Origin: Sphingopyxis alaskensis RB2256
GTDB lineage: Bacteria; Pseudomonadota; Alphaproteobacteria; Sphingomonadales; Sphingomonadaceae
Length of the DNA stretch: 64,000 bases
Assembly (NCBI RefSeq): GCF_000013985.1
Contig: NC_008048.1
Location: 186,001 to 250,000 of the forward strand
Direction of reading: 5' to 3'
Below, piece by piece: positions 28,037-36,053 of this stretch (the stretch's first letter is position 1; the number at the start of each line of letters is the position of its first letter). Under the pieces are notes generated by a model, which was not told where the DNA came from, ran no database searches, and was given only the letters and a program-made list of their open reading frames with translations. A program made the translations under genes and the position numbers.

Positions 28037-29038
28037 ATGCGCCTCAAAGTGGGCCTGCTCGGCGGGGGCAGCTGGGGAACGACGGTCGCGGCGGTCGTGT
28101 CGCGCAACGCGCCGATCCAGCTATGGGCGCGCGACGCGGAAACGGTCGAGGGCATCAACCGCGATCACGAAAACCGCAAATATCTGCCCGGCATCACGCT
28201 GCCCCCCGCGCTCGGCGCGACCAGCGACATGGCCGAGGTCGTTGCGGGCGCCGACGTGCTCGTCATGGCGGTGCCCTCGCACAGTTTCCGCAGCGTGTTG
28301 GAGGAGGCTCGCGATCATATCCGCCCGTGGGTGCCGGTCATCAGCCTCACGAAAGGACTCGAACTCGCCTCGGGCAAGCGCATGACCGAATTGATCGAGG
28401 ACGTGCTGCCCGGCCACCCCGTCGGCGTGCTCACCGGGCCCAACCTCGCGCGCGAGATCATGGCGGGACAGGCGGCGGCGAGCGTGCTCTCGATGGCGGA
28501 CGAAATCGTCGTCCGTGCGCTCCAGCCGCTGTTCCATTCGGGCCTGTTCCGCGTCTACACCAACACCGACCTGCTCGGCTGCGAGCTCGGCGGGGTGCTC
28601 AAGAATATCATCGCGATCGCGGTGGGCATGGGCGACGGGCTCGGCGCCGGCGACAATACGCGCGCCGGCCTGATGACGCGCGGGCTGGCGGAGATCACGC
28701 GCCTCGGTGTCGCGATGGGCGGGCGCCCTGAAACCTTCGCCGGGCTCACCGGCATGGGCGACCTGATCGCGACCTGCACCAGCCCCCTGTCGCGCAACCG
28801 CCACGTCGGCGTCGAACTCGGCAAGGGGCGCCCGATCGACGCGATCATCGCGGGCATGAACATGGTCGCGGAGGGCGTGAAAAGCGCGCCGACGGTTATG
28901 GCGCTCGCCGACCGCCACGGCATCGCGATGCCGATCGCGCGCGACGTGTTCGACGTGACGCAGGGCAAGCGAACGGCCATGGATGTCTTCCGCGGCCTAT
29001 TGAAATCGAGCGTCGGCGACGAGGCGCATCCGGGGTAG
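28037..29038 (+). CDS. gpsA: NAD(P)-dependent glycerol-3-phosphate dehydrogenase
   Basis: 333 aa. NAD-binding GGGSWGT is at residues 9-15; SLTKGLE and ELGGVLKNIIAIAVGMGDGL carry the catalytic lysines typical of GpsA. It reduces dihydroxyacetone phosphate to sn-glycerol-3-phosphate, the backbone consumed by the PlsB-like and PlsC enzymes upstream. It is 84 bp behind the hydrolase genes and in the same direction, so it belongs functionally, and perhaps transcriptionally, to the glycerolipid block. A hairpin covers its ribosome binding site. Confidence 0.95.
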   Translation: MRLKVGLLGGGSWGTTVAAVVSRNAPIQLWARDAETVEGINRDHENRKYLPGITLPPALGATSDMAEVVAGADVLVMAVPSHSFRSVLEEARDHIRPWVPVISLTKGLELASGKRMTELIEDVLPGHPVGVLTGPNLAREIMAGQAAASVLSMADEIVVRALQPLFHSGLFRVYTNTDLLGCELGGVLKNIIAIAVGMGDGLGAGDNTRAGLMTRGLAEITRLGVAMGGRPETFAGLTGMGDLIATCTSPLSRNRHVGVELGKGRPIDAIIAGMNMVAEGVKSAPTVMALADRHGIAMPIARDVFDVTQGKRTAMDVFRGLLKSSVGDEAHPG

Positions 29039-29046
29039 CACAGCCT

Positions 29047-29141
29047 CCGTCATTGCGAGGAGCGTAGCGACGAAGCAATCTCCAGCTATCGGCCTGACAA
29101 GCCGATAGCTGGAGATTGCTTCGCTTCGCTCGCAATGACGG
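29047..29141. repeat. Palindromic intergenic repeat, family C (copy C1)
   Basis: Left end CCGTCATTGCGAGGAGCG and right end TTCGCTCGCAATGACGG pair, as do the inner arms CAATCTCCAGCTATCGGC (29078-29095 region) and GCCGATAGCTGGAGATTG (29101-29118). The element fills the convergent gap between gpsA and the thioredoxin-like gene and may end both transcripts. A diverged copy is at 14408-14523. Confidence 0.82.
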
Positions 29142-29169
29142 TTTTTGAATGACGCCAAGCCATCACGCG

Positions 29170-29793
29170 CTAGCGAATACCCTCCGCCAGCAGCGCCTTC
29201 GCCTCATCGCCCTGCCAGTCAATCGCGCCCACCACGCGCCATATCTCGCGCCCCTCGGCATCATAATAGATGCTCGTCGGCAGCGCGCTGTTCGCCGCGT
29301 CGAGCAGGCCGTTTTCGGGGTCGAGATAGGGTTGCAGCGCTTTCAGCCGCGCCTTCCGGAACCAGGGATCGACGACCTCGGCGCCCTGCAAATCCTGCGC
29401 CACCGCCACCACGGTCATCGCCTCGCCCCGCGCCGCCGCCAGCGCGTCGAGTGTCGGCATCTCCGCCACGCAGGGCGCGCACCATGTCGCCCACAGGTTG
29501 ACGAGCAGCGGCCGCCCGCGAAAGTCCGCCAGCGTCACCGGCGCATCGTCGGGACCGGTGAAGGTCGCCGTCGGCGCCGCCGTGCCCCTGTGGCTGCGGT
29601 CGATCATATAGTCGAACTTCGCCGCACCCGTCGCTTGGCCCGCCGAAACATTTGCTTGGCCTTGCTGCGCTTGCCCGCCGCCCGCCTTTTCCCTATCGCA
29701 GCCCGCGACCGATCCGGCCAGCAACAGGCCCAGGATCAACAGCGACGGATTTGGAACGCGGCGGATGGCGAATACTCCGGACAAGAGCAGCAT
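29170..29793 (-). CDS. TlpA-like thiol:disulfide lipoprotein
   Basis: 207 aa if it starts at ATG 29793. A lipoprotein signal ([15 protein letters not shown], Cys 32) is followed by a low-complexity linker and a thioredoxin fold with the redox motif WCAPC (C105/C108) in the TlpA/ResA context ([16 protein letters not shown]). It should reduce disulfides in the periplasm, for example of cytochrome apoproteins. The start lies 28 bp inside the divergent argH start, so one of the two starts may be wrong; a TTG at 29784 is another option, and the open frame continues to 30165 over argH. Confidence 0.85.
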   Translation of the reverse strand: MLLLSGVFAIRRVPNPSLLILGLLLAGSVAGCDREKAGGGQAQQGQANVSAGQATGAAKFDYMIDRSHRGTAAPTATFTGPDDAPVTLADFRGRPLLVNLWATWCAPCVAEMPTLDALAAARGEAMTVVAVAQDLQGAEVVDPWFRKARLKALQPYLDPENGLLDAANSALPTSIYYDAEGREIWRVVGAIDWQGDEAKALLAEGIR

Positions 29794-31171
29794 GTGGGGC
29801 GGCCGCTTCGGTGGCGGACCGGCGGCGATCATGCAAGAGATTAACGCCTCGATCCCCATCGACAAGCGCCTTTGGGAAGAGGACATCGCCGCCAGCCGCG
29901 CCCACGCCGCGATGCTCGGTGCTTGCCGAATCATCAGTGCCGACGATGCGGCAGCGATCGACCGCGGTCTTGCCCAGATCGCCGAAGAATTTGCCGAAAA
30001 CGGCGTGCCCGTCGACCTCAGCCTCGAGGACATCCACATGACCGTCGAGGCGCGGCTGAAGGAGTTGATCGGCGAACCCGCCGGGCGCCTCCACACCGCG
30101 CGCTCGCGCAACGACCAGGTCGCGACCGATTTCCGCCTGTGGACGCGTACCGCCTGCGAGCGCATCGACGCCGGGCTCGCCGCGCTCCAGTCGGCGCTGC
30201 TTCAGCGCGCCGACGAGCATGCCGACAGCATCATGCCGGGCTTCACGCATTTGCAGGTCGCGCAGCCGGTGACGCTCGGCCACCATCTGCTCGCCTATGT
30301 CGAAATGGCGCGCCGCGACCGCGGCCGCTTCGCCGATGCGCGCCGCCGCCTCAACGAATCGCCGCTCGGCGCCGCGGCGCTCGCGGGGACGGGCTTTCCT
30401 GTCGATCGCGACGCCACCGCTGCGGCGCTCGGCTTCGACCGGCCGATGGCGAACAGCATCGACGCGGTATCCGACCGCGACTTCGCGCTCGAGTTCTGCG
30501 CCGCCGCGGCGATCGCCGCGATCCACCTGTCGCGCCTTGCCGAAGAAATCGTCATCTGGGCCAGCCAGCCCTTCGGCTTCGTCGCGCTGCCCGATGCCTG
30601 GTCGACGGGCAGTTCGATCATGCCGCAAAAGCGCAACCCCGACGCCGCCGAACTGGTGCGTGGGCGCGCGGGCCTGCTGCTCGGCGCCTTCCAGCGGCTC
30701 GCCGTCATCGTCAAAGGGCTGCCGCTCACCTATTCGAAAGACCTTCAGGACGACAAGGAAACGCTCTTCGGCGCGTTCGACGCGCTCGCGCTGTCGCTCG
30801 CGGCGATGACGGGCATGGTCGAAACGCTGAGCTTCCGCACCGACCGGATGCGCGCGCTCGCCGCGTCGGGCTATTCGACCGCGACCGACCTTGCCGACTG
30901 GCTGGTGCGCGAGGCGGGGCTGCCGTTCCGCGAAGCGCATCATGTCGTCGGCGCCTGCGTCAGGCGCGCCGAGGAACTGGGCGTCGAGCTGCCCGCGCTG
31001 CCCGCCGCCGACGCGGCGGCGATCCACGCCGCGGTCACCCCCGATGTCCTCGCCGCACTCACGGTCGAAGCATCGGTCGCCAGCCGCATGAGCTATGGCG
31101 GGACCGCGCCCGAACGGGTAAGACAGGCCATCGCTGCGGCGCGCGCTGCCGCGGCCCAGGGACAGGATTGA
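29765..31171 (+). CDS. argH: Argininosuccinate lyase
   Basis: 468 aa. [11 protein letters not shown] near the N-terminus and the fumarase-family signature [12 protein letters not shown] (about 281-292) identify ArgH, which splits argininosuccinate into arginine and fumarate. ATG 29765 is preferred because ArgH proteins have a short extension before WGGRF; ATG 29792 is the alternative and would remove the overlap with the divergent gene. The stop shares one base with the start of the following lipoprotein gene. Confidence 0.95.
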   Translation: MANTPDKSSMWGGRFGGGPAAIMQEINASIPIDKRLWEEDIAASRAHAAMLGACRIISADDAAAIDRGLAQIAEEFAENGVPVDLSLEDIHMTVEARLKELIGEPAGRLHTARSRNDQVATDFRLWTRTACERIDAGLAALQSALLQRADEHADSIMPGFTHLQVAQPVTLGHHLLAYVEMARRDRGRFADARRRLNESPLGAAALAGTGFPVDRDATAAALGFDRPMANSIDAVSDRDFALEFCAAAAIAAIHLSRLAEEIVIWASQPFGFVALPDAWSTGSSIMPQKRNPDAAELVRGRAGLLLGAFQRLAVIVKGLPLTYSKDLQDDKETLFGAFDALALSLAAMTGMVETLSFRTDRMRALAASGYSTATDLADWLVREAGLPFREAHHVVGACVRRAEELGVELPALPAADAAAIHAAVTPDVLAALTVEASVASRMSYGGTAPERVRQAIAAARAAAAQGQD

Positions 31172-31422
31172 TGTCGCACCGCCACCATATCCTTGCCACG
31201 CTCGCCGTTGCCGCGCTGCTCGGCGCGTGCGGGGCCAAGGAAGATCTGAAGCCGCCGGCGAACCAGCCGGCGCCCGTCGTTCCCATCGGCGCCGACCGCG
31301 CCCCGACCACACAGGAGCTCACGACGCCCGACGCGCAGGCCCGGCCCGCGCGCAGCGACGAACTTCTCAAACGGTCCGAACAGCGCGAACCCGACGATTT
31401 CGACCTGCCGCCTCCGGGCTGA
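31171..31422 (+). CDS. Small LptM-like outer membrane lipoprotein
   Basis: 83 aa, starting on the last base of the argH stop (TGATG). The signal peptide ends in a lipobox LLGAC (Cys about 20), followed by GAKEDLKPP, which resembles the CGxKxxLxxP start of LptM (YifL), and a disordered Pro/Ala/Asp-rich tail. LptM-like lipoproteins often lie next to lysA or dapF, as here (lysA follows). LptM helps mature the LptD-LptE lipopolysaccharide translocon; transfer of that role to this protein is inference from position and the short motif. Confidence 0.75.
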   Translation: MSHRHHILATLAVAALLGACGAKEDLKPPANQPAPVVPIGADRAPTTQELTTPDAQARPARSDELLKRSEQREPDDFDLPPPG

Positions 31423-31443
31423 GTCGAACCGAACTTATCTGAT

Positions 31444-31549
31444 CCGTTCGTGTCGAGCGAAGTCGAGACACCCATCGGTGTAGCTCCGTTCCCAGGGGCA
31501 TCTCGATCTTTCGACCGGCTCAAGACAGGCTTCGCTCGATGCGAACGGG
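31444..31549. repeat. Palindromic intergenic repeat, family B (copy B2)
   Basis: Left end CCGTTCGTGTCGAGCGAAGT and right end CTTCGCTCGATGCGAACGG (31531-31549) pair; internal GGGGCATCTCGATCTTTCG is a further partial unit. It separates the small lipoprotein gene from lysA. Confidence 0.75.
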
Positions 31550-31573
31550 AACATAGGACCAGGATTTCCTTCG

Positions 31574-32833
31574 ATGGATCATTTTGAATATCGTGACGGC
31601 GTCCTCCACGCCGAAGACATCCCGCTGCCGCGTATTGCCAAGGAAATCGGCACCCCCGTCTATGTCTATTCGCGCGCGACGCTCGAACGCCACGCGCAGG
31701 TGTTCGCCGACGCGCTCAGGGATATTCCCAGGAAGCACATCGCCTTTGCGATCAAGTGCAACCCCAACCTTGGCGTGCTGCGCGTCCTCGCGCGGCAGGG
31801 CTATGGCGCCGACGTCGTGTCGGGCGGCGAACTCGAACGCGCGCTCGCCGCGGGCATGGCGGCGGAGGACATCGTTTTTTCTGGGGTCGGCAAGACGCGC
31901 GCCGAGCTGGCGCAGGGGCTCGACCGCGGCATCGGCCAGTTCAACATCGAGCATGAACCCGAGGGCGTCGCGCTGTCCGAAATCGCGGTGGCGAAGGAAA
32001 TGACCGCGCGCGCGGTGCTGCGCGTCAATCCCGACGTCGATGCCGGCACCCACGCCAAGATTTCGACCGGCAAGGCCGAAAACAAGTTCGGCGTCGGCAT
32101 CGATTCGGCGCCCGCGATCTTCGACCGGCTCTCGGCGTTGCCGGGGCTCAAGATGCGCGGCGTCGCGCTCCATATCGGCAGCCAGCTCACCAGCCTCGAT
32201 CCGTTGGAGGCCGCGTTCGAGCGCGTCGGCCGCCTCGTCGCCGACCTGCGCGCTGCGGGGCACAGCATCACCCACGTCGACCTCGGCGGCGGCCTTGGTG
32301 TCCCCTATCGGCCGGAGGACAATCCCCCGACTCCGGCCGAATATGGCGCGATGGTCGCACGCGTGACAAAGGATTGGGACGTCACCCTGATGTTCGAGCC
32401 CGGCCGCGTCATTGCGGGCAACACCGGCGTGCTCCTGACCGAAGTGCTGTGGGTCAAGCCCGGCGCGACCCACCCCTTCGTCATCGTCGACGCCGCGATG
32501 AACGACCTTGCGCGCCCCGCGCTCTACGATGCCTGGCATGATTTTGTCGCGGTGAAGCCGACGGGTGAAAAAATGATCGCGTCGATCGTCGGCCCGGTGT
32601 GCGAAACGGGCGACACCTTCGCGCGCGACCGCGAAATCGACGCGGTTCAGCCGGGCGCCCTCGCGGTGTTCCGTACCGCGGGCGCTTATGGTGCGACCAT
32701 GGCCTCGACCTACAACAGCCGCAGCCTCGTGCCCGAGGTGCTCGTCGATGGTGATCGCTACATCACCGTCGCCGACCGCATCGCCGCGGGCACGATCATG
32801 GCGGCGGAGCGCGTCCCCGACTGGATCGATTGA
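31574..32833 (+). CDS. lysA: Diaminopimelate decarboxylase
   Basis: 419 aa. PLP lysine in FAIKCNPN (K61), HIGSQLTSLDP, GGGLGVPY, and the substrate site GPVCETGDTFARDR identify LysA of fold type III. It decarboxylates meso-diaminopimelate to lysine. The order argH - small lipoprotein - lysA is common in alphaproteobacteria. A family B palindrome lies upstream and a family D palindrome downstream. Confidence 0.95.
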   Translation: MDHFEYRDGVLHAEDIPLPRIAKEIGTPVYVYSRATLERHAQVFADALRDIPRKHIAFAIKCNPNLGVLRVLARQGYGADVVSGGELERALAAGMAAEDIVFSGVGKTRAELAQGLDRGIGQFNIEHEPEGVALSEIAVAKEMTARAVLRVNPDVDAGTHAKISTGKAENKFGVGIDSAPAIFDRLSALPGLKMRGVALHIGSQLTSLDPLEAAFERVGRLVADLRAAGHSITHVDLGGGLGVPYRPEDNPPTPAEYGAMVARVTKDWDVTLMFEPGRVIAGNTGVLLTEVLWVKPGATHPFVIVDAAMNDLARPALYDAWHDFVAVKPTGEKMIASIVGPVCETGDTFARDREIDAVQPGALAVFRTAGAYGATMASTYNSRSLVPEVLVDGDRYITVADRIAAGTIMAAERVPDWID

Positions 32834-32838
32834 ATCGG

Positions 32839-32965
32839 TCCTCCCCCGCAGGGGGAGGGGGACCACCCGAAGGGTGGTGGAGGGGCAGGGGAGGGCAGGC
32901 GCTGCGTTTGACTGCCCCGTGCCCCTCCACCACTTCGCTGGTCCCCCTCCCCGTTCCGGGGAGGA
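32839..32965. repeat. Palindromic repeat pair, family D (copy D1)
   Basis: TCCTCCCCCGCAGGGGGAGG at the left (32839-32858), CCACCCGAAGGGTGG in between, and CCCCTCCACCACTTCGCTGG ... CCCCGTTCCGGGGAGGA at the right. Several nested arms pair across the element. It fills the lysA-siroheme synthase gap. Confidence 0.78.
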
Positions 32966-32983
32966 TCTGTTAGGGCCTCCACC

Positions 32984-33766
32984 ATGCACCAACTCCCCAT
33001 CTTCCTGAACCTGACCGGCCGCACCGTCGTGCTGGTCGGCGAAGGGGAGGCGGCGGAGGCCAAGGCGCGCCTCATCCAGCGCGCGGGCGGGCGCATCATC
33101 TCCGCGTGGGAGGCAGGCGCGACCATCGCCTTCGTCGCGCTGGGCGACGAGGCCGCGGCGCGCGCCGCCGCCGACGCGCTCCGCGCCCACGGCCTGCTCG
33201 TCAATGTCGTCGACCGTCCCGATCTCTGCGATTTCACCACCCCGGCGATTGTCGACCGCGCCCCCGTCACCATCGCCATCGGCACCGGCGGCGCGTCGGC
33301 GGGGCTCGCCAAAGCGATCCGCCAGCGCCTCGAGGCGCTGCTCCCCGCGCGGCTTGGCGACCTTGCCGGGGCGCTCTACGCCGCGCGCGCCGCGATGAAG
33401 GCGCGCTGGCCTGTCGCCGCCGACCGCCGCCGTGCGATCGACGCCGCCCTCGCGCCCGGCGGCGCGCTCGATCCGCTCGACGCCGGCGCGGCGGACCGAG
33501 TGGGCGAATGGCTCGCTGCCGCAGCGCCGGATCGGCCATCGCGTCTCGAAACCATTCGCCTGACGAGCGCCGACCCGGACGAGCTCACGCTGCGCGCCGC
33601 GCGTCTGCTCGGCGAGGCCGATCATGTCTTTCACCCGCCGCACATCCCCGCCGCGATCCTGGCCCGCACCCGCGCCGACGCGGCGCGCCACATCGCCGCC
33701 GCACCGCCGCGGGAATCGCCGCCCGGCCTGTCGTTATGGCTGGAGATGCAGGTCATCGCGCTCTAG
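32984..33766 (+). CDS. Precorrin-2 dehydrogenase / sirohydrochlorin ferrochelatase domain protein
   Basis: 260 aa. The start LPIFLNLTGRTVVLVGEGEAAEAKARLI matches the NAD-binding N-terminal domain of CysG/Met8, although the usual VGGGxVAxRK is changed to VGEGEAAEAK. PAIVDRAPVTIAIGTGGASAGLAKAIR is the second family block. The protein oxidises precorrin-2 and inserts iron to make siroheme. The last six codons plus stop (33749-33766) are identical to the end of the mobile element at 48760-48777, so the native C-terminus may have been altered. Confidence 0.88.
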   Translation: MHQLPIFLNLTGRTVVLVGEGEAAEAKARLIQRAGGRIISAWEAGATIAFVALGDEAAARAAADALRAHGLLVNVVDRPDLCDFTTPAIVDRAPVTIAIGTGGASAGLAKAIRQRLEALLPARLGDLAGALYAARAAMKARWPVAADRRRAIDAALAPGGALDPLDAGAADRVGEWLAAAAPDRPSRLETIRLTSADPDELTLRAARLLGEADHVFHPPHIPAAILARTRADAARHIAAAPPRESPPGLSLWLEMQVIAL

Positions 33767-33782
33767 GCTGTATCGGCATTCA

Positions 33783-33805
33783 GCCCGGGGTAAGGGCTCC
33801 CGGGC
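33783..33805 (+). terminator. Possible hairpin terminator after the siroheme gene
   Basis: GCCCGGG (33783-33789), nine-base loop, CCCGGGC (33799-33805), then CTTTCC. The T-run is poor, so termination is only plausible. Confidence 0.35.
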
Positions 33806-33906
33806 CTTTCCGGCCTCGCGACACGAACGGAAAGATGGGGCGGCTCGCGGGTCGTCGTCACCCCTCCCCGACCTTGCGGTCGCCGGTCAGGATCGTCGCG
33901 CGCGGT

Positions 33907-34932
33907 TCATTGATTCAGTCCATGTTTTTTCAGCGCGTGGCGAATCTGGTCGTAACTCAGGCCAAGCGCCTCGGCGGCGACTTTCTGGTTATAGCGGCAT
34001 CGCGCCATCGTGTCGGCGAGGATCGCCTTTTCATAGCTGTCGACCGCAGCGCGCAGGTCGCTCACCGGGCCCGGCGAGGGTGACGGCGCGGCGGGAGGGG
34101 CGGCGACGGACGCCGCGGCGTTCGCACGTTCGGCCTTCGCCGCGCGCACCGTGGGTTGCCACGGGCTGGCAAAGGGGTCGAAGCTCAATGCGTCGATCGG
34201 CTTCGTCGGATCGCCCCAGCGATAGACGGCGCGCTCGATGACGTTCCTGAGTTCGCGGACGTTGCCCGGCCAGTCGTGCCCTTCCATCGCCGCCAGCGCG
34301 CGCGGGCCGAATCCGGGCCATTCGTCCCAGCCGACGACCGCCGCCATGCGCTGCCCGAAGTAAGTGGCAAGCACCTCGATATCGCCTTCGCGTGCGCGCA
34401 AGGGGGGCAGGGTGATGACCTCGAACGACAGCCGGTCGAGCAGGTCGGCCCTGAACCGGTTTTCTTCGACCAGCGCGGGGAGATGCTCGTTGGTCGCCGC
34501 GACGATGCGCACATCGACGCGGATCGGGCGCGACGCGCCGACGCGCGTGATCTCGCCATATTCGACCGCGCGGAGCAGCCGTTCCTGCGCGCCCATCGAC
34601 ATGGTCGCCAGTTCGTCGAGAAAGAGCGTGCCGCCGTCGGCCTCCTCGAAGCGTCCCGCGCGGCTGCGCGTCGCGCCGGTGAAGGCGCCCGCTTCGTGTC
34701 CGAACAGTTCGCTTTCGATCAGCGTCTCGGGCATCGCGGCGCAGTTCATGATCACATAAGGCCGATCCCAGCGCGTCGACAGACGGTGCAGGCGCTCGGC
34801 GATCAGTTCCTTGCCCGTCCCGCGCTCGCCGATCACCAGCACCGGGCGGTCGAGCAGCGCCGCCTGGCTCGCGCGATCGACCGCGTCCTGAAAGGCCGCC
34901 GACTGGCCGATGAATTGCGTTTCGCGCTCCAT
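33907..34932 (-). CDS. pspF: PspF, sigma-54 enhancer-binding activator of the psp operon
   Basis: 341 aa. It lacks an N-terminal receiver domain, as PspF does. Walker A GERGTGK (35-41), the sigma-54 contact loop GAFTGA (82-87), Walker B GGTLFLDE (100-107), and a Fis-type HTH at the C-terminus (NQKVAAEALGLSYDQIRHAL). PspF activates pspA and is held inactive by PspA in non-stressed cells. ATG 34932 is chosen because the longer frame needs a TTG at 34968 and covers the upstream repeats. It is divergent from the psp operon, as in enterobacteria. Confidence 0.95.
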   Translation of the reverse strand: MERETQFIGQSAAFQDAVDRASQAALLDRPVLVIGERGTGKELIAERLHRLSTRWDRPYVIMNCAAMPETLIESELFGHEAGAFTGATRSRAGRFEEADGGTLFLDELATMSMGAQERLLRAVEYGEITRVGASRPIRVDVRIVAATNEHLPALVEENRFRADLLDRLSFEVITLPPLRAREGDIEVLATYFGQRMAAVVGWDEWPGFGPRALAAMEGHDWPGNVRELRNVIERAVYRWGDPTKPIDALSFDPFASPWQPTVRAAKAERANAAASVAAPPAAPSPSPGPVSDLRAAVDSYEKAILADTMARCRYNQKVAAEALGLSYDQIRHALKKHGLNQ

Positions 34933-34940
34933 TCCCAACC

Positions 34941-34968
34941 ATTGGCAAATTTCCCCGATGATTGGCAA
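34941..34968. promoter_or_regulatory. Candidate PspF upstream activating sequences (direct repeats)
   Basis: ATTGGCAA occurs at 34941-34948 and again at 34961-34968, 20 bp apart (about two helical turns). They lie about 95 and 115 bp before the start point predicted from the -24/-12 promoter at 35033, the distance expected for PspF hexamer sites, and just upstream of pspF, which would allow autoregulation. Confidence 0.6.
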
Positions 34969-35032
34969 GATAAATCAGCGCGGAGAGTGAATTGCGCGTA
35001 AAGTTTCCCGCATTTCTGCCAGTTTTGATAGT

Positions 35033-35048
35033 TGGCACGCCTCCTGCA
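35033..35048 (+). promoter_or_regulatory. Sigma-54 (-24/-12) promoter of the psp operon
   Basis: TGGCACG-N4-CTGCA: the GG (35034-35035) and GC (35046-35047) doublets have the required 10-base separation, and the only deviation from TGGCACG-N4-TTGCA is one T to C. The predicted start point is near 35059. PspF is encoded divergently 100 bp away. Confidence 0.9.
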
Positions 35049-35106
35049 AAGATTTCTGCGAACCGGCGCACAGCGCTCCGGTGCAGCACATAGGAAGGTT
35101 GAAACG

Positions 35107-35277
35107 ATGAAAACGAAGATTGCCCAGGCCGCTACTTTCGCGTTCAGCGCGGTGGGCGCGCTGGCCATTTTCGTCGGCGCGATCAACTATCCTGCCGCCT
35201 CTGCCAGCGCCGCCGGCCTCCCCGTCGTCGGCCTGGTGGGTGCTGCTTCGACCCCGGCGGTCGGCCCGATGGCCTGA
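35107..35277 (+). CDS. 56-aa hydrophobic leader protein of the psp operon
   Basis: First gene after the sigma-54 promoter, with AGGAAGG 8 bases before ATG 35107. The 56-aa product has one hydrophobic helix (FAFSAVGALAIFVGAI) after a short basic start, then small residues (AASASAAGLPVVGLVGAAST). It could be a membrane peptide or a cleaved secreted peptide. I do not recognise a family; it is not PspD, PspE or PspG by sequence pattern. A strong terminator-like hairpin separates it from pspA, so it may be made in larger amounts than the rest of the operon. Confidence 0.7.
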   Translation: MKTKIAQAATFAFSAVGALAIFVGAINYPAASASAAGLPVVGLVGAASTPAVGPMA

Positions 35278-35283
35278 CCGGCA

Positions 35284-35335
35284 CTGGTGCCGGGGCACTC
35301 TCCCCCCTTGCCCCGCCCCGGCACCAGCCTTTTTT
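35284..35335 (+). terminator. Strong intrinsic terminator/attenuator between leader gene and pspA
   Basis: CTGGTGCCGGGGC (35284-35296) pairs perfectly with GCCCCGGCACCAG (35315-35327) across an 18-base loop and is followed by CCTTTTTT (35328-35335). This is the best hairpin-plus-T-run in the window and lies inside the psp operon, 44 bp before pspA. No second promoter is obvious between it and pspA, so partial read-through is expected. Confidence 0.8.
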
Positions 35336-35378
35336 GAACAAGACAACCAGGTCTCAAGTTTTCGACAGGAGTTTCCCA

Positions 35379-36041
35379 ATGGGTATTTTTTCACGAACCC
35401 GCGACATCATCGCCGCCAACGTCACCGACCTGCTCGACCGGGCCGAGGATCCTGAAAAGATGATCCGCCAGATCATCTTCGAGATGAACGAAACGCTTGT
35501 CGAAGTTCGCGCTTCCGCCGCCCGCACCATTGCGGACCAGAAGGAGATGCGCCGCCACATCGCCAAACTCGAGAGTCTGCAGGACAGCTGGAAGGAAAAG
35601 GCCGAACTCGCGCTGTCGAAGGACCGCGAAGACCTCGCCACCGCCGCGCTCGTCGAAAAGCAGAAGGCCGGCGACATGGCCGAGCGACTCAAGGCCGAGA
35701 TCGCCGTCCTCGACGACGCGCTGTCCGGTTATGAAGCCGACATCGCCAAGCTTCAGAAAAAGCTGTCGGAAGCGCGCGCGCGCCAGTCGAATATCGTCAA
35801 CCGCCTCGAAAGCGCCGAGAACCGCTATCGCCTCCGCGAAATGACCAACGGCGACCGCGTCGAAGACGCTTTCTCGCGCTTCGAGATCCTTGAGCGCCGC
35901 GTCGACGAAGCCGAGGGCCGGGCCGATGCGCTGGGTCTCGGTTACAAGAAGTCGCTCGACGAAGAGATCGCCGAACTTCAGGCTGCCGACAAGGTCGCCG
36001 ACGAGCTCGCCGCGCTGAAGGCCGCGCAGGCCAAGAAATAA
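35379..36041 (+). CDS. pspA: Phage shock protein A (PspA/IM30 family)
   Basis: 220 aa, the PspA length. FSRTRDIIAANVTDLLDRAEDPEKMI is replaced here only in detail: GIFSRTRDIIAANVTDLL (2-19) forms the amphipathic membrane helix, then a long alpha-helical hairpin rich in Glu/Lys/Ala follows, as in ESCRT-III-like PspA. PspA oligomers guard the inner membrane and inhibit PspF. AGGAG lies 8 bases before ATG 35379; the longer frame from 35334 starts in the terminator. pspB follows after 12 bp. Confidence 0.96.
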   Translation: MGIFSRTRDIIAANVTDLLDRAEDPEKMIRQIIFEMNETLVEVRASAARTIADQKEMRRHIAKLESLQDSWKEKAELALSKDREDLATAALVEKQKAGDMAERLKAEIAVLDDALSGYEADIAKLQKKLSEARARQSNIVNRLESAENRYRLREMTNGDRVEDAFSRFEILERRVDEAEGRADALGLGYKKSLDEEIAELQAADKVADELAALKAAQAKK

Positions 36042-36053
36042 GGAGCCGGACCG

